This document shows, piece after piece, positions 19,914-29,485 of a DNA stretch of 64,000 nucleotides. Below the pieces are notes generated by a model. It ran no database searches, had not been told where the DNA came from, and saw nothing but the letters and a program-made list of their open reading frames with translations. The stretch spans positions 90,203-154,202 of the forward strand of contig NZ_JXUW01000005.1 in assembly GCF_000949255.1 (NCBI RefSeq), written 5' to 3'. The number at the start of each line of letters is the position of its first letter. The stretch's first letter is position 1. Source of the stretch: Ferrimicrobium acidiphilum DSM 19497 (lineage in GTDB: Bacteria > Actinomycetota > Acidimicrobiia > Acidimicrobiales > Acidimicrobiaceae). The translations under genes were made by a program, and so were the position numbers.

Positions 19914-21695
19914 TCACCTTAAGTGCAGACTCAGAAACAGATAAAAAGCGACTGGCAGCACGATGAGTATGCCGTCAATCCGATCCAGCATACCGCCATG
20001 ACCAGGAAGCAATCGTGAGGAGTCCTTTGCAGAGACCGATCGCTTCAACGCAGACTCAGCTAAGTCTCCTACTGGGGCAATGATCGCAACGGCAAGTCCA
20101 ATCAGTAATCCAGCTGTGAGCGTGAACGGGTGGATAAGCGGAAGCACCAAACCAGCTACCAAAACTGTAGCCACTCCGCCAATAATCACCCCCTCAATGG
20201 TCTTACCAGGAGAGATGGCAGGAGCCAACTTATGTTTGCCGAATAGAGAACCGCCAAAAAAGGCGAATACATCCGCCGTGGTGGTACACAGGAGAGTGCC
20301 GACTAGGAGTCCCAATCCACCAGCCCCGAAAAGTGAGTGTCTGAGCATCAGACCAGCAAAAGAACCAAACAAGCCAACCCAGACGACCATCACCATCGTG
20401 GTAGTAATTCCGGCGACGAACTGTTCGCCCCGGTGCTGTACCATAAACCAGATGAGCGAGACCAAAATCGCAGCTACGATCACCAGCACAATGGCGTCCT
20501 CGCCAGCCAAGTAAGCGCCGATAACTAGGGCGACGACGGCAAGAAGTCCAACAAGGGCAGCAGGGCGGTACCCACCCTTACGAAGAAGGTTATAGCCCTC
20601 GGCCGCAGCAGTTGTGACAGCCACTACCACAACCACCAACGTTGAGACCGTTCCCAATTTCAGCGCCAGGAGCAAGACGATTGCAAGCACGATACCAGTA
20701 ACCGTACGCACTACTTTTACGCGCTCGGTAGGCCCACCAGTATGTTCGGTCCGCTCCTCCAGACTCGCTTGGGGGGTGGAGTTGTCTCCATCAATTGGTT
20801 TAGTAGTGCTTCGGGATCTGTCCGCAGAGCCCCGTACCCGTCTCTGGGATCGACCCCGCGATGACACCACCTCATGGCGAGATGGTCGTCGCGGCCTATC
20901 CCTGATGGACGACTCATCGGCTCCATCAGTTACGCGACCACTCAGTGTAGATGCATCGCTGGCCCCAGTCTCATCGCTGGCCCCAGTCTCATCGCTGGCC
21001 CCAGTCTCATCGCTAGTCACGCGGATATCGCTAGACCGATGCGTCTCACGAGCAACCCGATGTGGAGACCCTCTCCGTTCATCCAGATGAGCTTGAAGAG
21101 CATCGATATACTCCTGGTCTCGGTCGTGGACTCCGCCAACACCCTCTACGCCTGCTGAGCCATCCTCTGCAGCTGGGCTTGGGTTCCTGGACCTAATACG
21201 TAACGCCTCAAGTGTCGCATCATCGATAGACCCTCGCTCGATCGGGATCAAGAAATCATCCCTCTCCTCTGGCTGGTGCAATCTTCCTTGATGGCGCGCA
21301 TCTTGAGTCTCGTCCTCTAATGCATCGAAGTTTCCAGGCGCTCTACCATGCAATGGTGGCAAAGGCTCGCCTGCCAGCTCCTCGATCACCCGTGGTATCT
21401 CGCCCGTCGCCGGTTCACGCCAACCAGGAAGCTCAAGCGTTAGATCCTCCTCGGGCGTCGGCGGATCCCCATCAACTCGAGCGCGCTCTCTGGCCAACGC
21501 ATCGCTATCCAACGATAATGTGGCATCCTGATCGGGACCAGCCAATAATGGCTGATCAACAAAGCCATCGCCGAGCGATAGCGTGAGATCCTCATCGGTC
21601 TCGTCGCCAGGCTGGGGTTCACTCGACGCATCAAAGAGAGAACCATCTGACTCCCCCTTGGACCTCTGTCGATGACGTTCCTGGCCCTCACCCAT
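19914..21695 (-). CDS. cdsA: Phosphatidate cytidylyltransferase with long disordered N-terminus
   Basis: Makes CDP-diacylglycerol. The last ~270 residues have the multi-membrane-segment CdsA domain and end with the signature SAKDSSRLLPGHGGMLDR near the C-terminus. The first ~320 residues are unusual: acidic, then basic, low-complexity sequence with repeats of the block DLTLxLGD/G and three copies of the hexapeptide DETGAS. Typical CdsA is about 270-310 residues, so this is a fusion or extension. The frame is open throughout. The extension may be a cytoplasmic regulatory or interaction tail (inference). Confidence 0.9.
   Translation of the reverse strand: MGEGQERHRQRSKGESDGSLFDASSEPQPGDETDEDLTLSLGDGFVDQPLLAGPDQDATLSLDSDALARERARVDGDPPTPEEDLTLELPGWREPATGEIPRVIEELAGEPLPPLHGRAPGNFDALEDETQDARHQGRLHQPEERDDFLIPIERGSIDDATLEALRIRSRNPSPAAEDGSAGVEGVGGVHDRDQEYIDALQAHLDERRGSPHRVARETHRSSDIRVTSDETGASDETGASDETGASDASTLSGRVTDGADESSIRDRPRRPSRHEVVSSRGRSQRRVRGSADRSRSTTKPIDGDNSTPQASLEERTEHTGGPTERVKVVRTVTGIVLAIVLLLALKLGTVSTLVVVVVAVTTAAAEGYNLLRKGGYRPAALVGLLAVVALVIGAYLAGEDAIVLVIVAAILVSLIWFMVQHRGEQFVAGITTTMVMVVWVGLFGSFAGLMLRHSLFGAGGLGLLVGTLLCTTTADVFAFFGGSLFGKHKLAPAISPGKTIEGVIIGGVATVLVAGLVLPLIHPFTLTAGLLIGLAVAIIAPVGDLAESALKRSVSAKDSSRLLPGHGGMLDRIDGILIVLPVAFYLFLSLHLR
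20954..21007. repeat. Three tandem 18-bp units inside cdsA
   Basis: Three identical copies of CATCGCTGGCCCCAGTCT are followed by a diverged fourth. They encode the repeated hexapeptide DETGAS in the extra N-terminal region of the CdsA-type protein. Confidence 0.95.
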
Positions 21696-21709
21696 TGCTA
21701 CGGCCCCTC

Positions 21710-22282
21710 TCAGACCTCAAGTAGATCGCGCTCTTTGGCCTCCAAAGCCTTGTCTAATTCAGCAATATAGTGCGAAGTGACCTGCTCGAGCTGCTTCTCG
21801 AGATCAGAAAGGTCGTCAGTGGTCAGTGAACCCTGCTTCTGCCAGCTCTCAAACTGATGCCGTGCACTCCGTCGAATAGCCCTTATTGCAACCTTTCCCT
21901 CCTCGGATCGGGTGCGAACTACCTTGATCAACTCCTTGCGACGCTCCTCCGTAGGGGGCTGCAGAGTAATGCGGATCGTGGAACCGTCATTAGTAGGATT
22001 GGCACCAAGGTCGGAGTTTCGAATTGCTGTCTCAATAGCTCCAAGGCTCCCTCGATCGTATGGATTGATCACCAAGGTACGGGCATCAGAGACACCGATC
22101 CCGGCTATTGTCATCAGCGGCGTCGTCGATCCGTAGTAATCCACCGCGAGGTGTTCAACCAGCGCCGGAGCCGCTCGGCCGGTTCTCACCGCGGCGAACT
22201 CCTCTTCGGTATGTTCAAGAGCCTTTGCCATTTTGGTCTTCGTTTCGGCAATCACCAAGTCAGTATCAACTTCTTCAGCCAT
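21710..22282 (-). CDS. frr: Ribosome recycling factor
   Basis: A 190-residue protein (family about 185). The family segments VRTGRAAPALVEHLAVDYYG, LVINPYD, NSDLGANPTNDGSTIRI and PPTEERRKEL are in order. It splits post-termination ribosomes with EF-G. It shares one base with pyrH and lies 14 bp before cdsA, the usual rpsB-tsf-pyrH-frr-cdsA order. Confidence 0.96.
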   Translation of the reverse strand: MAEEVDTDLVIAETKTKMAKALEHTEEEFAAVRTGRAAPALVEHLAVDYYGSTTPLMTIAGIGVSDARTLVINPYDRGSLGAIETAIRNSDLGANPTNDGSTIRITLQPPTEERRKELIKVVRTRSEEGKVAIRAIRRSARHQFESWQKQGSLTTDDLSDLEKQLEQVTSHYIAELDKALEAKERDLLEV

Positions 22283-23067
22283 CAGTCAACCACCGTTCCT
22301 ATTTCGCCTCGCCAGGCGCGAGCTATATTTCCTGGGCTCGTCACGTCAAAGACAATCACCCGAATGCCATGATCCTTGCAGAAGGTTACCGCTGTCATGT
22401 CCATCACGTTCAGGTCTCGTGAGATAACATCCATATACCCAACATGATCATACTTCGTAGCACTCGGATCAAGTCGTGGGTCCGCTGAATAGATCCCGTT
22501 TACCCCGGAATGAGTACCCTTCATCATCGTCTGAGCACCGATCTCAGCTGCTCTTAAGGCAGCCGCTGTGTCGGTGGTAAAAAACGGGTTGCCGGTCCCT
22601 GCGGCGAAGATGACGATGCGCCCCTTCTCGAGATGGCGAACCGCTCTGCGTCTTATATAAGGCTCAGCAAGCTCCGACATGTTGATGGCACTCTGCAATC
22701 TCACTGGCTGCCCCAACGCCTCGATCGCGCTCTGTAGTGCTAAGGCGTTCATAACAGTGGCGAGCATCCCAATGTTGTCAGAGGTGGGGGCGTCGATACC
22801 GATGTCAACACCATAGGTACCTCGCCAAATATTTCCACCACCAACGACAAGAGCAATCTCAACACCGAGTTCAGATCGAAGCCCTACCAACTCCTTTGCC
22901 AGCTGCGTCAACACTGCGGCGTCGAGGGGTCCAGTCGACGGATCCCCAAGTGCCTCACCCGAGATCTTGAGGAGAATCCGACACCGGTCACCTATCACCT
23001 GCGTCGACGCCAACTCGCTACTCGCCAACGACAAGCTGAGCGAAGGCGACGAGTGAGGCCTGTCCAA
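22282..23067 (-). CDS. pyrH: UMP kinase
   Basis: An amino-acid-kinase-fold enzyme of UTP/CTP synthesis. The core starts with RILLKISGEAL and includes GGGNIWRG and the ADPRLDPSATKYD region. The open frame begins at a TTG (23067) that overlaps tsf by 50 bp. Later starts are possible, such as a GTG at 22998 just past the tsf stop, giving about 238 residues, closer to the family length. No start has a clear Shine-Dalgarno. Confidence 0.94.
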   Translation of the reverse strand: MDRPHSSPSLSLSLASSELASTQVIGDRCRILLKISGEALGDPSTGPLDAAVLTQLAKELVGLRSELGVEIALVVGGGNIWRGTYGVDIGIDAPTSDNIGMLATVMNALALQSAIEALGQPVRLQSAINMSELAEPYIRRRAVRHLEKGRIVIFAAGTGNPFFTTDTAAALRAAEIGAQTMMKGTHSGVNGIYSADPRLDPSATKYDHVGYMDVISRDLNVMDMTAVTFCKDHGIRVIVFDVTSPGNIARAWRGEIGTVVD

Positions 23068-23815
23068 GCACTTCGCGGACTCGATGCTTCTCGTCCTTCA
23101 CGAACGGTTGCTCCAACAGACAGATGGATTTAAAGAAACCATCGAGTCTCCCAGTTACGATCTTTTCGATCGCAGCCTCTGGCTTTCCTTCGTTCCTGGT
23201 CATCGTCTCAAGCGTCTCTCGCTCTTGGGCCACCAAAGCGGCGGGTACATCCTCGATAGCTAGGTAACTCGGTCGAGCGAAGGCAACATGCAAGGCAAGG
23301 TCATGCGCGAGTTCCTCGGAGCCATTCTTGAGTTGCACCAAAACGCCATTTACACCACGATCAGCCTGAACATGGAGGTAACCCGATACCTCTTCTCCTT
23401 CACCTGCCTGAAGTCGTACCACCCGGCCGAGCGAGATATTCTCCTTAAGCGTTATCGTAAGCGAAGCAATCATCTCGGTGTACTCACCGACAGCTTGCTC
23501 TCCGCGTTCGGCGACAGCTGCCGCAATCTCGTTGACGGTGTTGACAAAATCAGCCGACTTGGCGACGAAGTCAGTCTCGCACTTGAGTTCAACTAACACC
23601 CCCACTTGGCGATCGACCATAGATAGGGCGATTGCACCTTCGCTGTTCTCTCTGTCAGCACGCTTTGCGGCAGACACAACCCCGCGTTCTCGCAACAACT
23701 GCGCAGCACGCTCGGCATCCCCACCGGTCTCTTCGAGAGTTCTCTTTGCGTCGAGAATACCTGCACCGGTAAGCTTGCGCAGTGCCTGCACGTCTGCAGC
23801 CTTGATATCAGCCAC
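23018..23815 (-). CDS. tsf: Elongation factor Ts
   Basis: A 265-residue nucleotide exchange factor for EF-Tu. The N-terminal UBA-like LRKLTGAGILDAKRTLEETG (12-31) and the core segment VELKCETDFVAKSADF are diagnostic. It lies directly downstream of rpsB. Confidence 0.96.
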   Translation of the reverse strand: MADIKAADVQALRKLTGAGILDAKRTLEETGGDAERAAQLLRERGVVSAAKRADRENSEGAIALSMVDRQVGVLVELKCETDFVAKSADFVNTVNEIAAAVAERGEQAVGEYTEMIASLTITLKENISLGRVVRLQAGEGEEVSGYLHVQADRGVNGVLVQLKNGSEELAHDLALHVAFARPSYLAIEDVPAALVAQERETLETMTRNEGKPEAAIEKIVTGRLDGFFKSICLLEQPFVKDEKHRVREVLGQASLVAFAQLVVGE

Positions 23816-23857
23816 GATTGGCCTTCCTTTCTCGTTTTTCTGTCAGTTACAAACTTG

Positions 23858-24595
23858 CTATACGGCAGCTGGGGCTGGGGCTGGTACCGGCTCCGCCTGA
23901 CCTGCCTTCGACTTGCCTTCGATGATGGCCGTTGCCATGAGGCGAGTAAATAGTTCGCAAGACCGAATTGCATCGTCATTCCCAGGCATGATATGGTCAA
24001 CAAGTTCAGGGTCGCAGTTGGTATCGACCACTGCAATGACCGGAATGCCAAGTCGAGCTGCCTCCGTCAGTGCCAGGTGTTCCTTGACGGTGTCGATTAC
24101 GAATAGCGCATCAGGCAGTCTCGTCATGTTACGCACGCCACCCAGGTTGAGGTCGAGCTTGGTGAGTTCACGCTGCAAAAGCAACGCCTCCTTCTTCGGC
24201 ATAGCCTCAAAATCTCCCTGAACCTTCATCTGCTCGTACTCCTGGAGCTTTCGCACTCGCGAGGCGATAGTTGGAAAATTGGTCAACATGCCACCCAACC
24301 ACCGATGACTTACGTAAGGCATGCCCGCCATCTTGGCGTACTGTGCAATCGCATCTTGTGCTTGCTTTTTGGTGCCGACGAAAAGTACGTTGCCACCGCG
24401 AGCAGACAACGAACGTACGAATCGAAACGACTCGTCAATTCCTCGAAGCGTCTGGCGTAGGTCGAGGAGGTAAATCCCATTGCGCTTGTCGAAGATGAAT
24501 GGCTTCATCTTTGGGTTCCATCGCTTGGCTTGATGCCCGAAATGAACTCCGGCCTCAAGAAGCTGCGACATCGTTACTAGTGGTTTATCTGGCAT
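23858..24595 (-). CDS. rpsB: 30S ribosomal protein S2
   Basis: About 245 residues from the ATG at 24595, chosen for GGGAGG just upstream. An open extension to 24658 lacks such a site. Diagnostic segments are [19 protein letters not shown] near the N-terminus and PDALFVIDT. The C-terminus is an Ala/Pro-rich tail. The 211 bp before it, up to the sigma gene, contain an imperfect hairpin at 24729-24750 but no clear promoter that I can prove. Confidence 0.96.
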   Translation of the reverse strand: MPDKPLVTMSQLLEAGVHFGHQAKRWNPKMKPFIFDKRNGIYLLDLRQTLRGIDESFRFVRSLSARGGNVLFVGTKKQAQDAIAQYAKMAGMPYVSHRWLGGMLTNFPTIASRVRKLQEYEQMKVQGDFEAMPKKEALLLQRELTKLDLNLGGVRNMTRLPDALFVIDTVKEHLALTEAARLGIPVIAVVDTNCDPELVDHIMPGNDDAIRSCELFTRLMATAIIEGKSKAGQAEPVPAPAPAAV

Positions 24596-24806
24596 GATCC
24601 TCCCATCGGTTGAACTGAGGAGCGCCCTCGCGACAAACGCCGACCGTGGGTCGGGCACTCCCGTTACTTGCTCGAATTTGAGCCTCAGCTAGCCTAGTCG
24701 CGACTTAAGATCAGAGCCGCCGATGTTTGATCGTCTCTCCAGAGATGATCAGCTCTCACCTACGCAGCAGAGAAAACACCACCATTAGTCAAAAAGACAG
24801 GTTCCG

Positions 24807-25571
24807 TTAGCCAACGTCGCCGAGCTTGCCGCGGAGTTGAAGTACAGCCTTCGAGTGGATTTGACACACCCGACTCTCCGTAACCCCAAGGATCTGCCCA
24901 ATCTCGGCCAAGGTGAAGCCTTCGTAGTAGTACAACGTCAGCACCATTTTTTCGCGGTCGCCGAGTCGATTGATCGCGTCAACTAGCATCCGGCGAGTCT
25001 CCTCTTGCTCGAAAGAGCCGTTAGCACTCTCTTTGCGGTCGGCAATTGTGTCGCCGAGGGTCATCCCCTCGCTTCGCTCTCCACCAAGCACGACCTCGTC
25101 TAAGGCAGCAATGCCCAGAAACGAAATCTTTGAGAAGATCGCCTGCAATTCGGACTCGTCAATCTCAAGCTCTGCAGCAACCTCTTGGTCAGTAGGGCTT
25201 CTGTGGAGTTTGCCCTCGAGCTTAGAGTAGGCCTGTTCCACCGCCTTAGCCTTCGCCCGAACCGAGCGTGGCACCCAGTCAATGGCTCGAAGTTCGTCAA
25301 TGATTGCACCCTTGATACGGGTGATCGCATAGGTTTCGAACTTGATATTGCGCTCTAGATCGAACTTCTCGATGGCATCTATCAGTCCGAAGGTGCCATA
25401 GCTCGCTAAATCAGCCTGCTCGACTGAGTTGGGTAAGCCCACCGCTACTCTCGAAGCCACAAAACGGACGAGAGGAGAATAAGCGATTAACAGACGATCG
25501 CGCAGCCCTTGATCACCCGTCTCCTTATACCTGTGCCACAACTTGTCTAAGTCGGCGTCACCTTGCATCAC
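24807..25571 (-). CDS. whiG: WhiG/FliA-type RNA polymerase sigma factor
   Basis: A 254-residue sigma-70 family member of the sigma-28 class. Region 2 (LASYGTFGLIDAIEKFDLERNIKFETYAITRIKGAIIDELR), region 3 and region 4 (LTLYYYEGFTLAEIGQILG-VTESRVCQIHSKAV) are all present. In Streptomyces the homologue WhiG controls sporulation; FliA controls motility. No flagellar gene is visible here, so the role is open. It lies 5 bp after xerC and before rpsB, the actinobacterial order. Confidence 0.85.
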   Translation of the reverse strand: MMQGDADLDKLWHRYKETGDQGLRDRLLIAYSPLVRFVASRVAVGLPNSVEQADLASYGTFGLIDAIEKFDLERNIKFETYAITRIKGAIIDELRAIDWVPRSVRAKAKAVEQAYSKLEGKLHRSPTDQEVAAELEIDESELQAIFSKISFLGIAALDEVVLGGERSEGMTLGDTIADRKESANGSFEQEETRRMLVDAINRLGDREKMVLTLYYYEGFTLAEIGQILGVTESRVCQIHSKAVLQLRGKLGDVG

Positions 25572-25576
25572 AGCCC

Positions 25577-26461
25577 CTACTTGCCCCGCGGATGTAACTC
25601 TCGATAGACTCTCGCCAACCGTTCATGACTCACGTGAGTATATATTTCCGTCGTGGACAGTCTAGCGTGTCCAAGCAGCTCCTGAAGGCTACGCAAATCG
25701 GCACCATTTTCGAGCAGGTGCGTGGCATAACTGTGCCGCAATGAGTGCGGATGTGCGCCAGGGAAGTATAGATTGACGATCCGATATACAGAACGAACTC
25801 CTATGCGTGCACCTCGTTCACCAAGGAAGAGAGGGGTTGCATTGTCGGATCGACTCTGCAAATAGCGTTCAAGCGCCACCACTCCCCTCCGCGCTATCGG
25901 CACCACTCTCGGCTTTCCGCCCTTGCCGTTGCGCACAGAGATCCGTTGACCGTCAAAGTCAACATCCCCCTTATCAAGCTGCACCAACTCTCCGACACGA
26001 AGGCCGGTATCGTAGAGTGTCTCCAGGACGGCATAATGGAGAAGGTTAACCTCTGGTTGCGTGCTCAGCCAATCCAAGCTCCTGACGACAACCGAGGCAT
26101 CAAGCGTCCGAGGAAGTTTACGTGCTGGCTCTCCGCCCGGCTTGACGAGCGCTAGCCTCAGGCCGGTCAAGTTTAGGTCATCTCGAAAACGCAGGTAAGA
26201 GGAGAAGGCAGCAAGATCTGTTCTAATGGTCGATCTCGCAGCCCCACTCTCCTGTCGCTTCGAAAGGATTCGTCGAACCAATCGAATATCCAACTGCGCA
26301 GGATCATAAACCCCTTGATCGGCAGCCTCGCGAATCAGCCAATCTAGACCGGTAAGATAGCGATGCTGAGTCGACGGGGCGAGATGGGTTATGTAAGAAC
26401 GATACTCATCTAGTCTCCACAAACCCTGGTTGCCCACATCAACCACTTTACTCGACAACAT
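25577..26461 (-). CDS. xerC: Tyrosine recombinase XerC
   Basis: A 294-residue recombinase. The catalytic residues are visible: R155 (TGLRVGE), K180, H239 and R242 (HSLRHSYATH), H265 (LGHARLST) and Y274. The N-terminal SAM-like DNA-binding domain covers about 15-105. Full-length XerC/XerD act at dif sites with FtsK, whose gene ends this operon. A tyrosine recombinase gene next to whiG and rpsB is the usual actinobacterial xerC position. A 13-bp perfect inverted repeat lies 43 bp upstream. Confidence 0.88.
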   Translation of the reverse strand: MLSSKVVDVGNQGLWRLDEYRSYITHLAPSTQHRYLTGLDWLIREAADQGVYDPAQLDIRLVRRILSKRQESGAARSTIRTDLAAFSSYLRFRDDLNLTGLRLALVKPGGEPARKLPRTLDASVVVRSLDWLSTQPEVNLLHYAVLETLYDTGLRVGELVQLDKGDVDFDGQRISVRNGKGGKPRVVPIARRGVVALERYLQSRSDNATPLFLGERGARIGVRSVYRIVNLYFPGAHPHSLRHSYATHLLENGADLRSLQELLGHARLSTTEIYTHVSHERLARVYRELHPRGK

Positions 26462-26503
26462 CCGATCGTGGGTGAACGCTCGTTAATGAATTGAAAAGCC
26501 GAA

Positions 26504-26547
26504 GCGTCATACGATGAATCGCATTCTGCATATCCATCGTATGACGC
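26504..26547. repeat. 13-bp perfect inverted repeat containing the dispersed GGATATGCAG motif
   Basis: GCGTCATACGATG (26504-26516) and its exact complement (26535-26547) are separated by 18 nt. On the minus strand the right arm plus loop reads GTCATACGATGGATATGCAG, matching a motif also found at 26741, 29486 and 47712. It is 43 bp upstream of xerC and 165 bp from the transposase ORF. It may be a relic of a small mobile sequence or an operator; no T-run follows, so it does not look like a terminator. Confidence 0.75.
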
Positions 26548-26712
26548 CAGGACTACGTCCAGTTGACACGACTCCATTGTCTGAATCGTCATTGTGCACG
26601 TTCGTTACAGCACCAGACAAGCAGCGGTTCACAAAAGTCGTCCCAGCTACGAGAATTCGTCGGGACAGACACGCGCTCATCAGGTTTTCTGCACGAGCAG
26701 TATCGTTGAGGC

Positions 26713-28320
26713 ATGGCTACGACACCTGTGGATCGCCGTCGTCATGCGTTGGATATGCAGATCCGTGAATCCTTGACTGGCAAGCACCTTGTGGTGGCTG
26801 AGGAGGGCTTTGAGATCAAGCGAAGTCTGCCTCATGGACATGTGGCAGCTATAGCTGCGATGGCAAATGAGTTAAAGCTTCCCGCCCTCCTTGGACCCGC
26901 CTGTCGTGAGCGAGATATCATCTATGCCCTGATCCTTGCCAGAGCCATTCGCCCAGCCTCCAAGCTCGCCACCTCCCGGTGGTTCAAAGACTCCACCCTT
27001 GGGGTTGACCTAGGGGTAGTGGGTATCTCAACCGATGAGATCTACTCAGCCATGGACTGGTTGTATGCACGCCAAGGAACTATCGAAGCGACACTGGCCA
27101 AACGCCACCTCCAGGAGGACTCACGGGTGCTCTATGACCTCTCCTCGTCCTGGATGGAGGGGACACATTGCCCTCTGGCTGCCTATGGATATTCCAGAGA
27201 TCACAAGCGAGGCAAGACCCAGATCGAGTATGGCCTCATGACCGATGTCGATGGTCGACCGATCTCAATCGAGGTCTTTAGTGGTAACACCGGGGACCCT
27301 AGTGCCTTTGTGAATGCCGTCAACATGACCAGGGATCGCTTTGGGTTAAGAGAGCTCATCATGGTGGGAGATCGAGGGATGATCACCCGTGCACGTATAG
27401 AGGCGCTGCGGGGTCTCGAGGGTGCAAAGTGGATCACCTGTCTACGGGCTCCCCAGATTCGAACCCTCATCGACGGTGGTTCTCTCCAGCTTGGCCTCTT
27501 TGATGAGACGAACCTGGCTGCGATCACCCATCCTGACTATCCCGATGAGCGCCTCATTGCCTGTCGTAACCCTGACCTGGCTCGTCTTCGGGCCAACAAG
27601 CGAGAAGAGCTCCTGGTAGCGACCGAGAAGGAGCTCGAAAGGCTCTCGAGCTCAGCGGGCTCGAGCAAGTATCCAATGGCCCTAAGGGTTGGACGAGTCC
27701 TTGACCGACACAAGATGGCCAAGCACTTTACCTTAGAGTTCGACGACGATGAGAGCTTCACCTTTGTCAGAGATACCAACTCAATCGAGACAGAGGCTGC
27801 ACTCGATGGGATCTATGTCATACGTACCTCGGTGAGCCAGGAAGAACTCGATGATGCCAAGGCGGTAGAGGCCTACAAGGGCTTAAGCGTTGTCGAGCGC
27901 AACTTTCGCAACCTGAAGGTCATCGATCTCGATCTACGTCCGATCTATCACTACAGCGAGAATCGGGTCAGAGCCCACGTGTTTCTTAGCATGCTCGCTC
28001 TCTATGTTACCTGGCACATGAGAGAGGCTCTCGCGCCACTCATGTTTGGTGACGAGGAGATTCCAGAGCGCCACGATCCGGTTGCACCCGCGCTACGATC
28101 TCGCGCTGCTGAATTAAAAGACGCCACTAAACGCGGGGCCGATGGCGAACCGATTCACAGCTTTGGCACCCTGCTCGCCCACCTTGGAACGCTGACTAGA
28201 AACACGGCTGAATTTACCCAAGGCATCCAAATCGAACAGCTCTCGGTGTCAACTCCACTGCAACGTAGAGTCTTTGAACTCATTGGATCACCGATACCAA
28301 CCACCATTGGAGGAAAGTGA
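26713..28320 (+). CDS. IS1634-type transposase, probably 5'-truncated
   Basis: A 535-codon open frame. The segment FEIKRSLPHGHVAA (about residues 35-48) and the following GPACRERD...ALILARAIRPASKLATSRWF are hallmarks of IS1634/IS4-superfamily transposases. Candidate DDE acidic residues lie in VLYDLSSSW, MVGDRGM and VVERNFRNLK. Family members have about 40 further residues upstream (a VLLRESYR...ANLS-like segment). Here these are replaced by 15 residues encoded by a dispersed repeat, with an in-frame TGA just before the ATG. No terminal inverted repeats or target duplication could be found, so it is probably an inactive remnant. Confidence 0.85.
   Translation: MATTPVDRRRHALDMQIRESLTGKHLVVAEEGFEIKRSLPHGHVAAIAAMANELKLPALLGPACRERDIIYALILARAIRPASKLATSRWFKDSTLGVDLGVVGISTDEIYSAMDWLYARQGTIEATLAKRHLQEDSRVLYDLSSSWMEGTHCPLAAYGYSRDHKRGKTQIEYGLMTDVDGRPISIEVFSGNTGDPSAFVNAVNMTRDRFGLRELIMVGDRGMITRARIEALRGLEGAKWITCLRAPQIRTLIDGGSLQLGLFDETNLAAITHPDYPDERLIACRNPDLARLRANKREELLVATEKELERLSSSAGSSKYPMALRVGRVLDRHKMAKHFTLEFDDDESFTFVRDTNSIETEAALDGIYVIRTSVSQEELDDAKAVEAYKGLSVVERNFRNLKVIDLDLRPIYHYSENRVRAHVFLSMLALYVTWHMREALAPLMFGDEEIPERHDPVAPALRSRAAELKDATKRGADGEPIHSFGTLLAHLGTLTRNTAEFTQGIQIEQLSVSTPLQRRVFELIGSPIPTTIGGK
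26718..26760 (+). repeat. Dispersed repeat copy at the 5' end of the IS1634-type gene
   Basis: The ~43 bp from CTACGACACCTG to GGATATGCAG are nearly the same as the complement of 47712-47755. The homology to other transposases starts only after this block, so it marks a junction. Confidence 0.7.
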
Positions 28321-28534
28321 TGCGAACGAAAACACTAATCTCCGACAAAGTACCTGGTAGAAGGTACTATCGGTCGGTGGGTTAGACGTAAGTTTGGCCT
28401 AATGGACCCGGAGGATAGAACCGGCGACTCGGATGCCTCTCCGTCAAGTGAGGCTATATCTCACAATCGCTCAAGCGGACGGCCCTTTAACCAATATCGC
28501 GCTGCGATGGTAACCCCCACGAACAAAACTCGAC

Positions 28535-29239
28535 CTAGCGAAAGCGCGGTTCCTTAAGATGAGCTTCGCTCTCCAACTTATGCACTCGCTCGTCATAACC
28601 GATCTGTCGGAAAAGATCAGCCAAGGACTCGTAATGTCCATACTCGGCCGCAATTGAGGATTCGAACACCTCCTCTTCCCATTCTGGATGCTCTAGCACG
28701 AGCTCCATATATTCATGCTCCGCATGGTCCTCAAAGTCAGCGTTCAAGCGATAGCTGAGGGATGGGCGCACGACATACAAGAGCGCCGAAACCTGATAAT
28801 AGATAAACGCGATCACCTGCGGCAAAACGGTGTATCTCAGGTAAGTCTCATCGATCCCACGCTCAGCAATCAACTCTTCTAGAATCAGAAGATGCCACTG
28901 CTCGTTGTCCTGCTGGCTCCGCGACTCGAGCACCCGATCGTGAATCCGCCTTGCCATGGCAACGCGATCCGACACGTGTGTGATCGCGATATATGCAACC
29001 TGCTCCCAGGACTGGTAGGGAACCCGAGCCACAAGTTCAAGTACCTTGAACTTTGAGAGACTGCGCTCCTTACCATAGACGGCGTCAAGCGAACTAAAGA
29101 GGAGCCTTGCCAGAACGCCGTACCTTCGACGTTGCGCAGACAACGTCTTGGTCTGCTCTTGTTTACGCTCGGGTGGAGTCAAGTTTCCCATCGCGCCCCT
29201 GATCCCGCCGTCATCATTACTAGCCTCATTCTCACCCAA
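28535..29239 (-). CDS. Alternative-oxidase-like membrane diiron protein
   Basis: The pattern of alternative oxidase (quinol oxidase, non-proton-pumping) is visible. Counted from a possible TTG at 29281: LELVARVP (78-88; family LE-x-VA-x-VPG), NEQWHL (126-131; family NERMHL, ligands E and ExxH), FEDHAEHEY (183-191; family LEEEAxxxY) and DERVH (230-234; second ExxH). A hydrophobic stretch at 153-172 fits the membrane-associated helix. I prefer the TTG at 29239, which has GGAAGGGAG upstream. In an iron-oxidising acidophile such an enzyme could relieve the quinone pool (inference). It stands alone, with an IS on one side and a divergent lipoprotein gene on the other. Confidence 0.72.
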   Translation of the reverse strand: MGENEASNDDGGIRGAMGNLTPPERKQEQTKTLSAQRRRYGVLARLLFSSLDAVYGKERSLSKFKVLELVARVPYQSWEQVAYIAITHVSDRVAMARRIHDRVLESRSQQDNEQWHLLILEELIAERGIDETYLRYTVLPQVIAFIYYQVSALLYVVRPSLSYRLNADFEDHAEHEYMELVLEHPEWEEEVFESSIAAEYGHYESLADLFRQIGYDERVHKLESEAHLKEPRFR

Positions 29240-29485
29240 GTCAACGCTCCCTTCCTCAGTACAGGCTCGACCACGACGCAAGCAATACCTCTATAGGTAT
29301 ACATTTCCAGGCTCTTATCCTACAGCGTACGGCCCTTTCGACCTGAGTGTTGCGTCCGATCGCGCAACGCTCGTAACGTTCACATAACAGAAACACTCCA
29401 TGGATCGGCAAGACAATGAATCGTAGCGAACGCTCACAATGACTATTCAGACAATAGATCCGTGCCGAACGAACACACCCCTGTC

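Noticed and set aside
24729..24750. Hairpin between the sigma gene and rpsB as a terminator
   Set aside because: The stem is imperfect and no T-run follows on the minus strand.
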